DNA of 64,000 bases from Saccharomonospora azurea NA-128 (GTDB lineage Bacteria > Actinomycetota > Actinomycetes > Mycobacteriales > Pseudonocardiaceae): positions 494,121-558,120 of the forward strand of contig NZ_CM001466.1 of assembly GCF_000231055.2 (NCBI RefSeq), in the 5' to 3' direction. The notes under the pieces are model-generated. The model was not told the DNA's origin. It did not search any database and saw only the letters and a program-made list of their open reading frames with translations. Both the position numbers and the translations under genes were made by a program. Positions 8,073-16,081 of this stretch are shown in pieces; the first letter of the stretch is position 1; each line of letters starts with the position of its first letter.

Positions 8073-8651
8073 TCAGTGCGGGAGGAGCCCCACCATCTCG
8101 CGGATTTCAGCGTCCTGCGCCTCGATGATGCGCTGGGCGAGTGCCTTGGCGTCGGCGTCGCTGCCTTCCTTCAGTTCTGTCTTGGCCAGCTCGATCGCGC
8201 CCTGATGATGCTGGATCATCATCTGCAGCCACATGACGTCGAACTCGGAGCCGGTCGCCTGTTCCAGCTGCCGCATCTCCTCTCCGCTCATCATCCCCGG
8301 CATGTCGGACTTGTCGGGGGCTGCAGGCGCGCCCCACTTCTTCAGCAACCCGGTCATCTGCTGGATCTCGGGATCCTGCGAGCCTGTGATCTGCTCAGCG
8401 AGGCTTTCCACATTCGGGTTGGTGGAACGCTCCAATGCCAGGTCGGCCATCTCCACTGCCTGCTCGTGATGCGGGATCATCTGTTGGGCGAAGGCGATGT
8501 CGCTGTCGTTGTGACTGCTCTGCTGAGCCTCGCCGGCCGCTGTCGGTGGCGTGCTCCGGCTCGAGTCCACGGCGGACGTATCGCCGGTGCCGCAGGCCGT
8601 TGTGAGGGCGAGGACGGCAGCCGCGCTCGCCCCGATGAGGTATTTCTTCAT
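8073..8651 (-). CDS. DUF305 lipoprotein
   Basis: 192 residues with a lipoprotein signal (lipobox TAC at Cys20) and two ferritin-like DUF305 helical-bundle repeats, each with the HH pair (MIPHHEQAVEMA and MIQHHQGAIELA), separated by a Met/Asp-rich linker (DMPGMMSGEEM). DUF305 proteins are frequently found in copper or silver resistance regions and are presumed extracytoplasmic metal binders. It is the last gene of a minus-strand run that starts near 12.1 kb. Remnants of the same family recur at 30650-30787, and possibly at 39160-39380, which ties the three regions together. Confidence 0.88.
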   Translation of the reverse strand: MKKYLIGASAAAVLALTTACGTGDTSAVDSSRSTPPTAAGEAQQSSHNDSDIAFAQQMIPHHEQAVEMADLALERSTNPNVESLAEQITGSQDPEIQQMTGLLKKWGAPAAPDKSDMPGMMSGEEMRQLEQATGSEFDVMWLQMMIQHHQGAIELAKTELKEGSDADAKALAQRIIEAQDAEIREMVGLLPH

Positions 8652-8726
8652 CGGTGGTCTTGGTTCCTTCTGCGCTGCGTTGTCGGAGGACGATCGTCGT
8701 GAGGTCAGGGTGATGAACCGTGACCT

Positions 8727-9134
8727 CTAAATGCGCAGAACGCAGACGGATGTGAGCAGAGTTCTCCCCACGAGCACTGATCTCTCGCGAGTCCGCGGGA
8801 CCTGGGCGCAGCAGAGTAGGGTCGCTGCCAGACTGCGCGCATCCCGGAGTACGGACCTCAGCCGCGAGGAGAGCAGGAGCAGAGGGCCAGCAGTGAACAG
8901 CACGGCGAGGCAGAAATGCAGTGCGTCGTGCGCCGGGTCGCTCGGCGTCGAGTCGGTGGGCGACTGGCTGTGCCCTTCCGCTGCGCCGCCGGAGTGGGTG
9001 GTGTCGGCCACGTGGGCCTCTCCGGCTGCGGGCAGGTGGGATGTCGAGACGACATGGTGCATGCCGAGCACTGCGAGAGCGAGCACGCACAACAGCAACC
9101 ACTGCGGCACACTGCTGCGCGTACTCCTCCTCAT
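8727..9134 (-). CDS. DUF6153-like small membrane protein
   Basis: 135 residues: an N-terminal membrane segment ending in GMHHVV, a His/Ser-rich extracytoplasmic stretch, then HFCLAVLF inside a second membrane segment and a Cys-containing C-terminal tail. The layout (GMHH, then HxCLAVL) matches DUF6153 proteins of actinobacteria, whose function is not known. The histidines and cysteine near the membrane suggest metal binding. It lies between the MFS exporter and the DUF305 lipoprotein in the same direction, 48 bp after the former and 75 bp before the latter. Confidence 0.65.
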   Translation of the reverse strand: MRRSTRSSVPQWLLLCVLALAVLGMHHVVSTSHLPAAGEAHVADTTHSGGAAEGHSQSPTDSTPSDPAHDALHFCLAVLFTAGPLLLLSSRLRSVLRDARSLAATLLCCAQVPRTRERSVLVGRTLLTSVCVLRI

Positions 9135-9182
9135 GCCAGCCAGGATAGCGACGTCTCGATGCTGTTCTGCCGATGCGCTCGG

Positions 9183-10445
9183 CTACCTCATCGGTTGCCC
9201 GGCCGGCTCGGCGGTCAGTTGGCGGCTGCGGTGGAGTAGGTGCAGGGCCAGCACGCAACCCGCCCCGATGAGGGTCAGCCCGGCCCAGATCAGCTGTGGC
9301 CACCCGGCTTGGTGGGCCAGGCCGAACACGGTTCCGGTGAAGAGGTTGCCCAGCAGGATGCCCACGCCGATGACGGTGTTGTAGAAGCCGTAGTGGGTGG
9401 CGACGAGGTGGTTGCGGGACAGGCGCACGACCGTGTCCATCTCGAACGGGAACACCGCGATCGTGCCGAGCGCGAGCAGGGCCGCCGATAGCAGTACGGT
9501 TGCTCCGGCCAGTACGGGCCCGACGGTGGCGGCGCCGGGGACGAGCAGGAGCGGGACGAACGCCATGGACAGCAGCGTCATCCCGACGACGATGCTGCGG
9601 CCGGGTCCCCACCGCTTGCTGAACCACGCGGTTACCCTGAGTTGGCCGGCGATCGCGACCGCGCCGGATACGACGAACAGCGACGTGACCAGGGCGGTGC
9701 TGCCTGCCTCGGATCCCATGATCGTCCGTGCCTGCAGCGGTAGCGCCAGATAGACCTGGAACGACAGCACGTAGGAGCCGATCATCGCCAGGGAGAACAG
9801 GACGAACTGGCGGTTGGCGATGACCGTTCGCCATTCGGCGAGGACAGAGCGGCGGTCCGGGCCGCGGTCGGCCGGGTGCTGTGGCAGCGCGCGTGCCTGG
9901 AGCACTGTCAGTGCGCCGAACACCGCGGCCGCCACGAGGCAGGTGATCCTGAAGTCGAGCGCGGTGAGGGCCAGTCCGACGAGCGGGCCCAGCAGGATGC
10001 CGCCCTGGTAGAAGGTGTTGAACAGGGCGAAGGCCTCCACCCTGCGGTCTCCGGCGTCGGCGGCGAGGTAGGCGCGCACCGCGGGGTTGAACAGGGCACC
10101 CGCGAATCCGGTGGCCGCGGAGGCGATCACCAGGGCGGGCAGTGAGCTGACGATGGCTAGGAGTGCGAAACCGCCGGTGCGCAGCACGCACCCGGCGATG
10201 ATCAGGGGCTTGTAGCCGAACCGGTCGGCGAGTGTCCCTCCGACGAGGAACATGCCCTGCTGGGAGAAGTTCCGCACGCCGAGCACCAGGCCGATCGCCC
10301 ACGCGGCAAGGCCGAGCGGTCCGGCGAGGTAGCCGGCCAGATAGGGCATCAGCATGTAGAACCCGACGTTGATGCCGAACTGGTTGACCATCAACAGCTT
10401 GCTCGGCCGGTCGAACGTGCGGAACTGGCTCACGAGTTGGCTCAT
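9183..10445 (-). CDS. MFS transporter
   Basis: 420-residue, twelve-segment major facilitator. The loop between segments 2 and 3 carries the family motif in the form [13 protein letters not shown], and the protein shows the usual two six-helix halves split by a charged loop ([11 protein letters not shown]). The ATG at 10445 is four bases inside the end of the cysteine-synthase-like gene (stop at 10442), so the two are translationally coupled. The long upstream extension of this frame is a shadow of that gene. The pairing suggests export of a product made by the PLP enzyme, for example an amino-acid-derived metallophore precursor or metal-thiol; this is inference. Confidence 0.9.
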   Translation of the reverse strand: MSQLVSQFRTFDRPSKLLMVNQFGINVGFYMLMPYLAGYLAGPLGLAAWAIGLVLGVRNFSQQGMFLVGGTLADRFGYKPLIIAGCVLRTGGFALLAIVSSLPALVIASAATGFAGALFNPAVRAYLAADAGDRRVEAFALFNTFYQGGILLGPLVGLALTALDFRITCLVAAAVFGALTVLQARALPQHPADRGPDRRSVLAEWRTVIANRQFVLFSLAMIGSYVLSFQVYLALPLQARTIMGSEAGSTALVTSLFVVSGAVAIAGQLRVTAWFSKRWGPGRSIVVGMTLLSMAFVPLLLVPGAATVGPVLAGATVLLSAALLALGTIAVFPFEMDTVVRLSRNHLVATHYGFYNTVIGVGILLGNLFTGTVFGLAHQAGWPQLIWAGLTLIGAGCVLALHLLHRSRQLTAEPAGQPMR

Positions 10446-11566
10446 ACGAGGGCCTCCTGCGCTGTCACGGGGTCGACAACGTGACTGCACCGCGTCCAGT
10501 GCCGCACCACCTGTTCTGACGGGGTGTCGATCGTGTCGGGTTCGGAGGCAGGTGCCGGGCCGAGTAACTCGTGCTCGGCGCAGTAGTCGTCGTTGTAGAT
10601 GGTGTCGAAGTAGCGGTGTGGAGCGTCGGGGAACACCGCCGCGATCCGCGTGTCGGGGTCGTTGTTGCGGGCGGCCCAGCCGGCGACGAGCGCGACTGCT
10701 CCCACGCTCCAGCCGCCGCTCGCGTAGTGGGTGGAGGCCAGCCTCCGGCATGCCCACACGGCTTCTCTGGGGGCAACCCAGTGGACCTCGTCGAAGGCGG
10801 GGTAGTCGACGTTGCGGGGGTAGATGCTGGAGCCGAGCCCGCGCATCAGCCGTGGGGCGGCCGGCTGACCGAAGATCGTGGAGCCCACGGTGTCGACTCC
10901 GATGAGCCGCAGGTGCGGGCAGAACTCCCGCAGCACCCGGGCGATGCCGGCCGAGTGCCCGCCCGTACCGACCGAGCAGACCAGGATGTCGATGCGGCCG
11001 AGCTGGCCGATGAGCTCCGTGGCGAGCGAGGCGTAGGCCTCCACATTGTCCGGATTCTGGTACTGATCTGGGCACCATGACCCGGGTGTGCTCTCGAGCA
11101 GCTGCCGGACGCGCTCGCGCCGCGCCTCCTGCCAGCCGCCGGTCGGGTGCGGCTGCGTGACGAGCTCCACCCGGGCGTTGTGTGCGGCGAGCATGCGGCG
11201 CACGATCGGTTCCATGCCGGGGTCGGTGACCAGCGTGACGGGGTGCCCGTGGACGATCCCGGCGAGGGCCAGGCCGAGGCCGAGAGTGCCGCTGGTCGAT
11301 TCGACGATCATCGCACCGGGTGTGAGCTCGCCTCGTTCCTTGGCTCTGCCCACCATGTGCAAGGCGGGGCGGTCTTTCATGCCGCCGGGGTTGGCGCCTT
11401 CCAGTTTGGCCCAGAAGCCGCGGCGGGAGCCGGTGAACGGTTCCCCGATCCACAGCACGGGCGTGTTGCCGATGGCATGCCCGGGCGAGTGGCAGCGCGC
11501 GGCCGGACTGAGGAGCTGGGCCGGCGACGAGGTCACCGGCGGTGTGCTGAGAAGTGTGTGGTTCAT
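10442..11566 (-). CDS. PLP-dependent cysteine synthase/beta-replacing enzyme family protein
   Basis: 374-residue fold-type II PLP enzyme. Visible are the lysine motif in a variant form ([13 protein letters not shown], Lys near residue 64), the substrate loop [12 protein letters not shown] and the glycine-rich phosphate-binding loop [11 protein letters not shown]. The family includes cysteine synthases, cystathionine beta-synthases and SbnA-like enzymes that make diaminopropionate precursors. The C-terminus is extended with several Cys/His residues ([17 protein letters not shown]). It is coupled to the MFS gene and preceded by a His-rich membrane protein, so a metal-related thiol or metallophore precursor is plausible. 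Exact substrates cannot be read. Confidence 0.85.
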   Translation of the reverse strand: MNHTLLSTPPVTSSPAQLLSPAARCHSPGHAIGNTPVLWIGEPFTGSRRGFWAKLEGANPGGMKDRPALHMVGRAKERGELTPGAMIVESTSGTLGLGLALAGIVHGHPVTLVTDPGMEPIVRRMLAAHNARVELVTQPHPTGGWQEARRERVRQLLESTPGSWCPDQYQNPDNVEAYASLATELIGQLGRIDILVCSVGTGGHSAGIARVLREFCPHLRLIGVDTVGSTIFGQPAAPRLMRGLGSSIYPRNVDYPAFDEVHWVAPREAVWACRRLASTHYASGGWSVGAVALVAGWAARNNDPDTRIAAVFPDAPHRYFDTIYNDDYCAEHELLGPAPASEPDTIDTPSEQVVRHWTRCSHVVDPVTAQEALV

Positions 11567-11663
11567 CCCTGTGTCGATCCTTCGCGAAATGCGGTGAGAA
11601 ACAGCGGTCTGAGGACTGCAGCCGGTGGCCGTGCCGAGCTCGTGCTCGGCACGGCTGGCGCGC

Positions 11664-12101
11664 TCAGGACCGTGCGATGCAGAGATCGAGAAGCAGGGTG
11701 CGCCCGGTTCGTCGGTGCGTGCGGTGGCCTACTGACGGCGAGCCCCGCGGGATGCAGGGACCGGATTGGGTGACGATCGACACTGCGATCGCCAGGGCCC
11801 CGAGCGCTGCCAGGCCGTCGAGCGTGCCCTCGGAGCGGGGCAGCGCATGGCCGGTCTCGGTGAGGACGTGCTGCTGGTCGGGATGACCCGGGTGGCAGTC
11901 GGTGTTCGCGGAGTGTCCAAAGTGAGCTGAATGCTGCGCGACAACGGCCGCGCGCACTGTGTTATGTCCGTGGTCACTCTCGGTATGGGAACGGGGTTCG
12001 CACAGCAGTATCAGGTGCAGAGCGACGAATGGCACGAGCACCGCGAAGGCGGCGGCGACCACTAATAAGTGGTGACGATGCGCGGCCAGTCGAAATCTCA
12101 C
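11664..12101 (-). CDS. His-rich small membrane protein
   Basis: 145 residues: an N-terminal HRHH, a membrane segment ([23 protein letters not shown]), a long His-rich extracytoplasmic loop ([27 protein letters not shown]) and a second hydrophobic segment followed by a basic, Cys-containing tail. The pattern resembles the DUF6153-like protein four genes on and suggests metal capture at the membrane surface. No characterised family is recognised. It is probably the first gene of the run down to the DUF305 lipoprotein. Confidence 0.6.
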   Translation of the reverse strand: MRFRLAAHRHHLLVVAAAFAVLVPFVALHLILLCEPRSHTESDHGHNTVRAAVVAQHSAHFGHSANTDCHPGHPDQQHVLTETGHALPRSEGTLDGLAALGALAIAVSIVTQSGPCIPRGSPSVGHRTHRRTGRTLLLDLCIARS

Positions 12102-12574
12102 AGTAACGAAAACTAACAGCCGCGAGGTGTTGTTGGGGTAAACGGCCTAGCGGATTAGCCCGTTCGGTCCCTGGTATCGCCGTGGAGGGGTACCCCTGCA
12201 GCAGCGTTTGTGCCCTGCCTTCACTACGATCCTTCATCGTTGATTGGGGTGCTCTCGTGAACGGGAGCCCACCATGGCCGTGTGGCCTCGACCGCTCTCG
12301 GCCTGTGCGGGTGCCGGCGCGAAAGACCGCTCGAGGTGATCATTCTCTGTGTGATCCCTCGCAGGTCAGATCGCGAGTGGACGGTGGGCGGACGTCTGGG
12401 GTTGTCCTGCACGCGGAGGGCAGGCCGCTCAGTGCTTTCGCGTGGCAGAGTTGCCGCCGCGTCGCCGTCCTGCCCCGGAGCCAACACGGACAGCTTTGGC
12501 GACAGTCAGAACAACGGACAACGCTGGACCGACGCCTGGCATTCGTCTACGCGCAGTCCGTACCGTGCGGGTGG
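12102..12574. other. Intergenic region with possible CsoR-like palindrome
   Basis: No gene is convincing in either strand. A 12-bp palindrome AGGGGTACCCCT at 12186-12197 lies about 85 bp before the His-rich protein gene and resembles the TACCCC/GGGGTA halves near csoR, in inverted order. It could be a metal-responsive operator or chance. Confidence 0.3.
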
Positions 12575-13315
12575 TCAGATGGGCGGCCAGCCGAGGCGTG
12601 CGTAGAAGCCGAGCATCCGACTCATGAGGGCGGTCCAGCCACCCGTCATCATCACGATCCCCATGACGACGAGGACAAGGCCGCCGGCGACTTCGATCCG
12701 GCGTGAGTGGTTCCGAAGCCAGTTGAGGCGTACCTTGCCCCGGGCCACTCCCACGGCGACCAGTAGGAACGGCACCCCCAGGCCGAGGGAGTAAGCCAGG
12801 AGCAGCAGTGTGCCTCGTGCCACGGTCGCGGTGCTGGCAGCCGTGGCCAGGATGGACGCGAGCGCCGGTCCAACGCACGGCGTCCAGCCGAACGCGAACG
12901 CGGCGCCGAGCGGCAAGGCTCCACCCGGCCCGCGGCTGAACCTGCTGAGATCGAACCGGAACTCGCGGTGCAGGAACGGAATCCTGAGCAGACCGGTCAT
13001 GGCGAGCCCCATGATCACGATCAACGTGCCGCCGACCAGGTTGATCGTCCGTAGGTTCTGGGCCAGTAGCAGCCCCAGCGCGGACGATGTCGCGCCGAGT
13101 GCTGTGAACACCGCGGAGAAGCCGGCGACAAACAGCGAGGCTCCGAGCAACGCGCGACGGCGCGCGCCGGCAGTCAGGCGCCCGGCGTCCGTCTGCTCCC
13201 TCGACAGGCCTGCGACGTAGGAGATGTAACCGGGCAGTAGCGGGAGGGTGCACGGTGACGTGAACGAGATCAAGCCTGCCACCAGCGCCAGCGACGCCAG
13301 CGCGAAGAACTCCAC
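12575..13315 (-). CDS. ccdA: CcdA-type thiol-disulfide membrane transporter
   Basis: 246 residues, six membrane segments, with the redox cysteines in FTSPCTLPLLPGY (segment 1) and GWTPCVGPAL (segment 4). CcdA carries reducing power across the membrane to extracytoplasmic thioredoxins, keeping apocytochrome c CxxCH cysteines reduced for heme attachment. It is divergent from the ccm operon with operator C between them, 66 bp from this start. The C-terminal LMSRMLGFYARLGWPPI is recognisable in the decayed copy near 37.9 kb. Confidence 0.93.
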   Translation of the reverse strand: MEFFALASLALVAGLISFTSPCTLPLLPGYISYVAGLSREQTDAGRLTAGARRRALLGASLFVAGFSAVFTALGATSSALGLLLAQNLRTINLVGGTLIVIMGLAMTGLLRIPFLHREFRFDLSRFSRGPGGALPLGAAFAFGWTPCVGPALASILATAASTATVARGTLLLLAYSLGLGVPFLLVAVGVARGKVRLNWLRNHSRRIEVAGGLVLVVMGIVMMTGGWTALMSRMLGFYARLGWPPI

Positions 13316-13380
13316 GTACGTCGACCTCCGTTTCCTGCCTGTTGGGGCCCCGGTGGGTGGGTACGAGGATGCCCTCGTAT

Positions 13381-13397
13381 CCTCCTACGAAAGATAG
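13381..13397. promoter_or_regulatory. BlaI-type operator C (one mismatch), shared by ccdA and ccm
   Basis: TCCTA-N7-TAGTA, with one mismatch to the dyad. It is centred in the divergent interval, 66 bp from the ccdA start and 62 bp from the ccmA start, so one bound repressor could silence both directions. Confidence 0.72.
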
Positions 13398-13458
13398 TAG
13401 ACAGTACCGTGCTGAGCCTCGCGTCCGGCGGTCTCAGCGCTCATGCGAAGCAGGATCG

Positions 13459-14142
13459 ATGCCGAAATTATTGACCGACGACGAGGCCGTCGTGTCGTTG
13501 GTGGACATCTCCGTCGACGTCGATCGTGTGCCGGTCCTGCGCGGGCTCGATCTGACCGTGCGCAGGGGTGAGTCCGTCGGATTCATCGGCGCGAACGGTT
13601 CTGGAAAGACCACACTGCTGCGGGTCCTGGCCACATTGCTGCCACCCACCAGGGGCAAGGGACGCGTACTCGGTGCCACGCTCGGTTCGCCGGCCTGCGC
13701 GGCGGTGCGCCCGCGAATCGCGTTGGTAGGACACGCCCCGGCGTTGTATCCGCAGTTGTCGTTGCGAGAGAACCTGCACTTCGTGGCCAGGCTCACTGGT
13801 CACCGCGACGGAGAGGCGGACGAGGCCTTGGAGTTGGTGGGCTTGGGCGGGGCCGCCGACCGATGGGCTGAGGTGTGCTCGCAGGGCATGCAGCGGCGAG
13901 CCGAGTTGGCCAGGGTGCTACTCACCGAGCCTGCGTTGCTACTGCTGGACGAGGCGCACGCTGGTCTGGACACGGCCTCGGCAGGGTTGGTCGAGGCCGT
14001 CGTCGGGCGGGTACGGGCCCGGGGTGGCGCTGCCGTCGTGGTCTCGCACGATCATCCGCGGCTGCTCGACGTGGCGGATCGCGTGGTAAAGATCGCAGAC
14101 GGACAGGCGACTCCGGTCCAGCCCGGGCCGGTGGTCGCATGA
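13459..14142 (+). CDS. ccmA: CcmA, ATPase of the heme-handling ABC complex
   Basis: 227-residue ABC ATPase: Walker A GANGSGKTT, signature-region variant CSQGMQRRAELARVL, Walker B LLLLDEAHAGLD and a switch His (VVSHDH). With CcmB and CcmC it releases holo-CcmE from the CcmC-heme complex in cytochrome c maturation System I. ATG 13459 is chosen because it starts the conserved domain; the upstream in-frame extension crosses operator C. It overlaps ccmB by ATGA and begins a tightly packed nine-gene operon. Confidence 0.9.
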   Translation: MPKLLTDDEAVVSLVDISVDVDRVPVLRGLDLTVRRGESVGFIGANGSGKTTLLRVLATLLPPTRGKGRVLGATLGSPACAAVRPRIALVGHAPALYPQLSLRENLHFVARLTGHRDGEADEALELVGLGGAADRWAEVCSQGMQRRAELARVLLTEPALLLLDEAHAGLDTASAGLVEAVVGRVRARGGAAVVVSHDHPRLLDVADRVVKIADGQATPVQPGPVVA

Positions 14143-14822
14143 GCGCGGATACCACGCCTGGCGCGCTGCGGCAATGTCTTGAATTGGCACGTAAAGATCT
14201 GCGGCAGGAACTACGGGCCGGAGAGGCGCTGCTGGTGACGGCACCGTTCGGGGCAGCTGGGCTGCTGCTGGTCCCGCTGGCCATCGGCAGCGATGTCCCC
14301 CTGCTCCGCCAGATTGGCCCGGGCCTGTACTGGGTGGTCATGTTGCTGTTCGGTGTGCTGGTGACCCTGCGGCAGAGCGCGGTGGACGGGCCGGCACAAC
14401 TGGCGATGGTGCGGCTATTCGGTGTGCATCCGGCGGTGCGCCTGGCCGGGCGAGCGGCAGCGAACACGGTGCTGCTGTTGATATTCGAGGCCCTGCTCAT
14501 ACCGGTCGCGGTCATCTTGTACGACCCGGACCTTTCCGGCTGGGTCTGGCTGCTGCCGGTGTTCCCGCTTGTCGCCGTCGGGCTGGCGCTTTTGGGCACG
14601 CTGGCCAACGCACTCGCGCAGGGACTGGCGAGTCGCACCGCTCTGGGGCCGCTGCTGGTGGTGCCGGTGTCACTACCCCTGTTGCTGGGCGCGACGCAGG
14701 TCCTGGAGGCCGCGCGGTACGGCCACCAGCCATGGTCGTGGCTCCTGCTCATTCTCACTGTCGACCTGGCCGTGGCGGTCGCCCTCGGCCTGGTCTCCCG
14801 GCACTTGGAGGAGGCCGCGTGA
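14139..14822 (+). CDS. ccmB: CcmB, membrane subunit of the heme-handling ABC complex
   Basis: 227 residues with an N-terminal cytoplasmic segment (LELARKDLRQELRAGE) and six membrane segments, the normal CcmB arrangement. It partners CcmA in the inner-membrane CcmABCD complex. ATGA overlaps link it to ccmA before it (14139) and ccmC after it (14822). Identification rests on topology, the LARKDLRQELR start and the gene order, which is diagnostic. Confidence 0.9.
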   Translation: MSADTTPGALRQCLELARKDLRQELRAGEALLVTAPFGAAGLLLVPLAIGSDVPLLRQIGPGLYWVVMLLFGVLVTLRQSAVDGPAQLAMVRLFGVHPAVRLAGRAAANTVLLLIFEALLIPVAVILYDPDLSGWVWLLPVFPLVAVGLALLGTLANALAQGLASRTALGPLLVVPVSLPLLLGATQVLEAARYGHQPWSWLLLILTVDLAVAVALGLVSRHLEEAA

Positions 14823-15541
14823 TGCTGTTCGGACGTCGCTTGTCGATTGCCACCGCGCTGGTGGTGGCAATCGGGATCGCAGGTGCGATGCTCGCTCCGC
14901 CCGACCGGCTGCAGGGCAACCTGCAACGGCTGATGTACGTGCACGTGCCCGCGGCGTGGGTGGCCTACCTCAGCTTCGCGGTGACGGCGGGCGCCGCTGC
15001 GGCGTGGTTGTGGCGGCGCCAGCCCCGCTACGACCGAATAGCCGTAGCGAGCGCCGAGGCGGGCGTGTTCTTCACCGGACTGGCGATCGTGCTCGGTTCG
15101 ATCTGGGGTAAGCCCACCTGGGGTGTGTGGTGGACGTGGGACCCGCGAGTGGTGACCACGGCGGTGATGTTCTTCGTCTACCTGGGCTATCTCGCGTTGC
15201 GGCGAGCGACCCTTGATCCGGTGGCCCGCGCGCGCCGGTCGGCTGTGTTCGGCGTGGTGGCGTTCGTGCAAGTACCGATTGTGCACATGTCGGTGGTGTG
15301 GTGGCGAACGCTGCACCAACCTCCGACTGTGCTGAAACCGGGTGATCCGAGCATCGACCACACCATGCTGGCGGCGTTGTTGGTCAACGTGTTGGCTTTC
15401 ACGCTGTTGTACCTGGTCATGGTCCGGGCGCGTGTGCGGCTGGAGGCATTGGAGGAAGAGCTCGAGGCCAGGCAAGTGGCCGAGGGTCGGGAGCTGGCAG
15501 GCAACGCGGTGCTGGCTCCGCGGTTGGAGAAGGGTTCGTGA
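14822..15541 (+). CDS. ccmC: CcmC, heme-delivery protein with WWD motif
   Basis: 239 residues, six membrane segments, with the tryptophan-rich heme motif WGVWWTWDPRVVT and flanking conserved histidines (VHVPAAWV and VPIVHMSVVWWRTLHQ). CcmC presents heme to CcmE on the outer face of the membrane. The C-terminus is longer than usual, with an Arg/Glu-rich cytoplasmic tail (ARVRLEALEEELEARQ). ATG 14822 overlaps the ccmB stop; an in-frame GTG at 14819 is possible. Confidence 0.93.
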   Translation: MLFGRRLSIATALVVAIGIAGAMLAPPDRLQGNLQRLMYVHVPAAWVAYLSFAVTAGAAAAWLWRRQPRYDRIAVASAEAGVFFTGLAIVLGSIWGKPTWGVWWTWDPRVVTTAVMFFVYLGYLALRRATLDPVARARRSAVFGVVAFVQVPIVHMSVVWWRTLHQPPTVLKPGDPSIDHTMLAALLVNVLAFTLLYLVMVRARVRLEALEEELEARQVAEGRELAGNAVLAPRLEKGS

Positions 15542-15545
15542 GCTG

Positions 15546-15668
15546 ATGTTTGAATGGGCCTGGGTAGCACTCGGTTACGGTGCCACCGCGCTCGCCATGG
15601 CGACGTACTTGATCAGCCTGACCTATCGGTGGGCACGGGCACGGCGTCGAATGGGAGAGCAGCGGTGA
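15546..15668 (+). CDS. ccmD: CcmD, small heme-exporter accessory protein
   Basis: 40 residues: one membrane segment (WVALGYGATALAMATYLISL) followed by a basic cytoplasmic tail (RWARARRRMGEQR), the standard CcmD layout. CcmD is needed to release heme-loaded CcmE from CcmABC. The ATG is four bases after the ccmC stop, and the TGA overlaps the ccmE GTG. It is easily missed because of its size, but its position between ccmC and ccmE supports the call. Confidence 0.85.
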   Translation: MFEWAWVALGYGATALAMATYLISLTYRWARARRRMGEQR

Positions 15669-16081
15669 AGCGCTACCGAATGCTCGCGGTGTCCGGAGTG
15701 GGGCTGGTCGCGGTGTTGGCCGGCCTGCTGTTCTTCGGCAACCTCAATCAGAATCTGGTGTACTACCTGACCCCGCAGGAAGCCGTTGCTCAGCGGGCCG
15801 ACTTCGCCGACGGACGCCGCTTCCAGCTCGGCGGGCTCGTCGAGAAGGACAGCGTGGTCAAGACCGCGAACAGACTGCGGTTCACGCTCACGTCCGGCAC
15901 CGGACCCGGTTCCGACACGGTGGCCATCGAGCATCACGGCGCGCCAGCACAGCTGTTCCAATCCGGGATTGGCGTCGTGCTCGAGGGTTCCTGGCGTGGC
16001 GACGTCTTCGTCTCCGACACGATGAAGGTCAAGCACGACGAGAACTACCAGCCACCGGCCCCGGATGGTGAGAAATCGTGA
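15665..16081 (+). CDS. ccmE: CcmE, periplasmic heme chaperone
   Basis: 138 residues: an N-terminal membrane anchor, an OB-like beta domain (RRFQLGGLVEKDSV...RFTLTSG) and the heme-attachment motif KHDENY near residue 128. In this motif the histidine binds heme covalently and the tyrosine ligates it. The histidine (HxxxY) form is the classical proteobacterial variant. GTG 15665 overlaps the ccmD stop, and the 3' end overlaps ccmF. Its presence identifies this operon as System I rather than the ResB/CcsA System II usual in actinobacteria. Confidence 0.92.
   Translation: MKRYRMLAVSGVGLVAVLAGLLFFGNLNQNLVYYLTPQEAVAQRADFADGRRFQLGGLVEKDSVVKTANRLRFTLTSGTGPGSDTVAIEHHGAPAQLFQSGIGVVLEGSWRGDVFVSDTMKVKHDENYQPPAPDGEKS

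Noticed and set aside
10446..11453. Upstream extension of the MFS reading frame
   Set aside because: It lies wholly over the cysteine-synthase-like gene, is Arg/Pro-rich and shows no membrane segments; a shadow frame.
12186..12197. AGGGGTACCCCT as a CsoR operator
   Set aside because: Arms are inverted relative to the TACCCC/GGGGTA sites near csoR, and short GC palindromes are expected by chance; only mentioned as possible.
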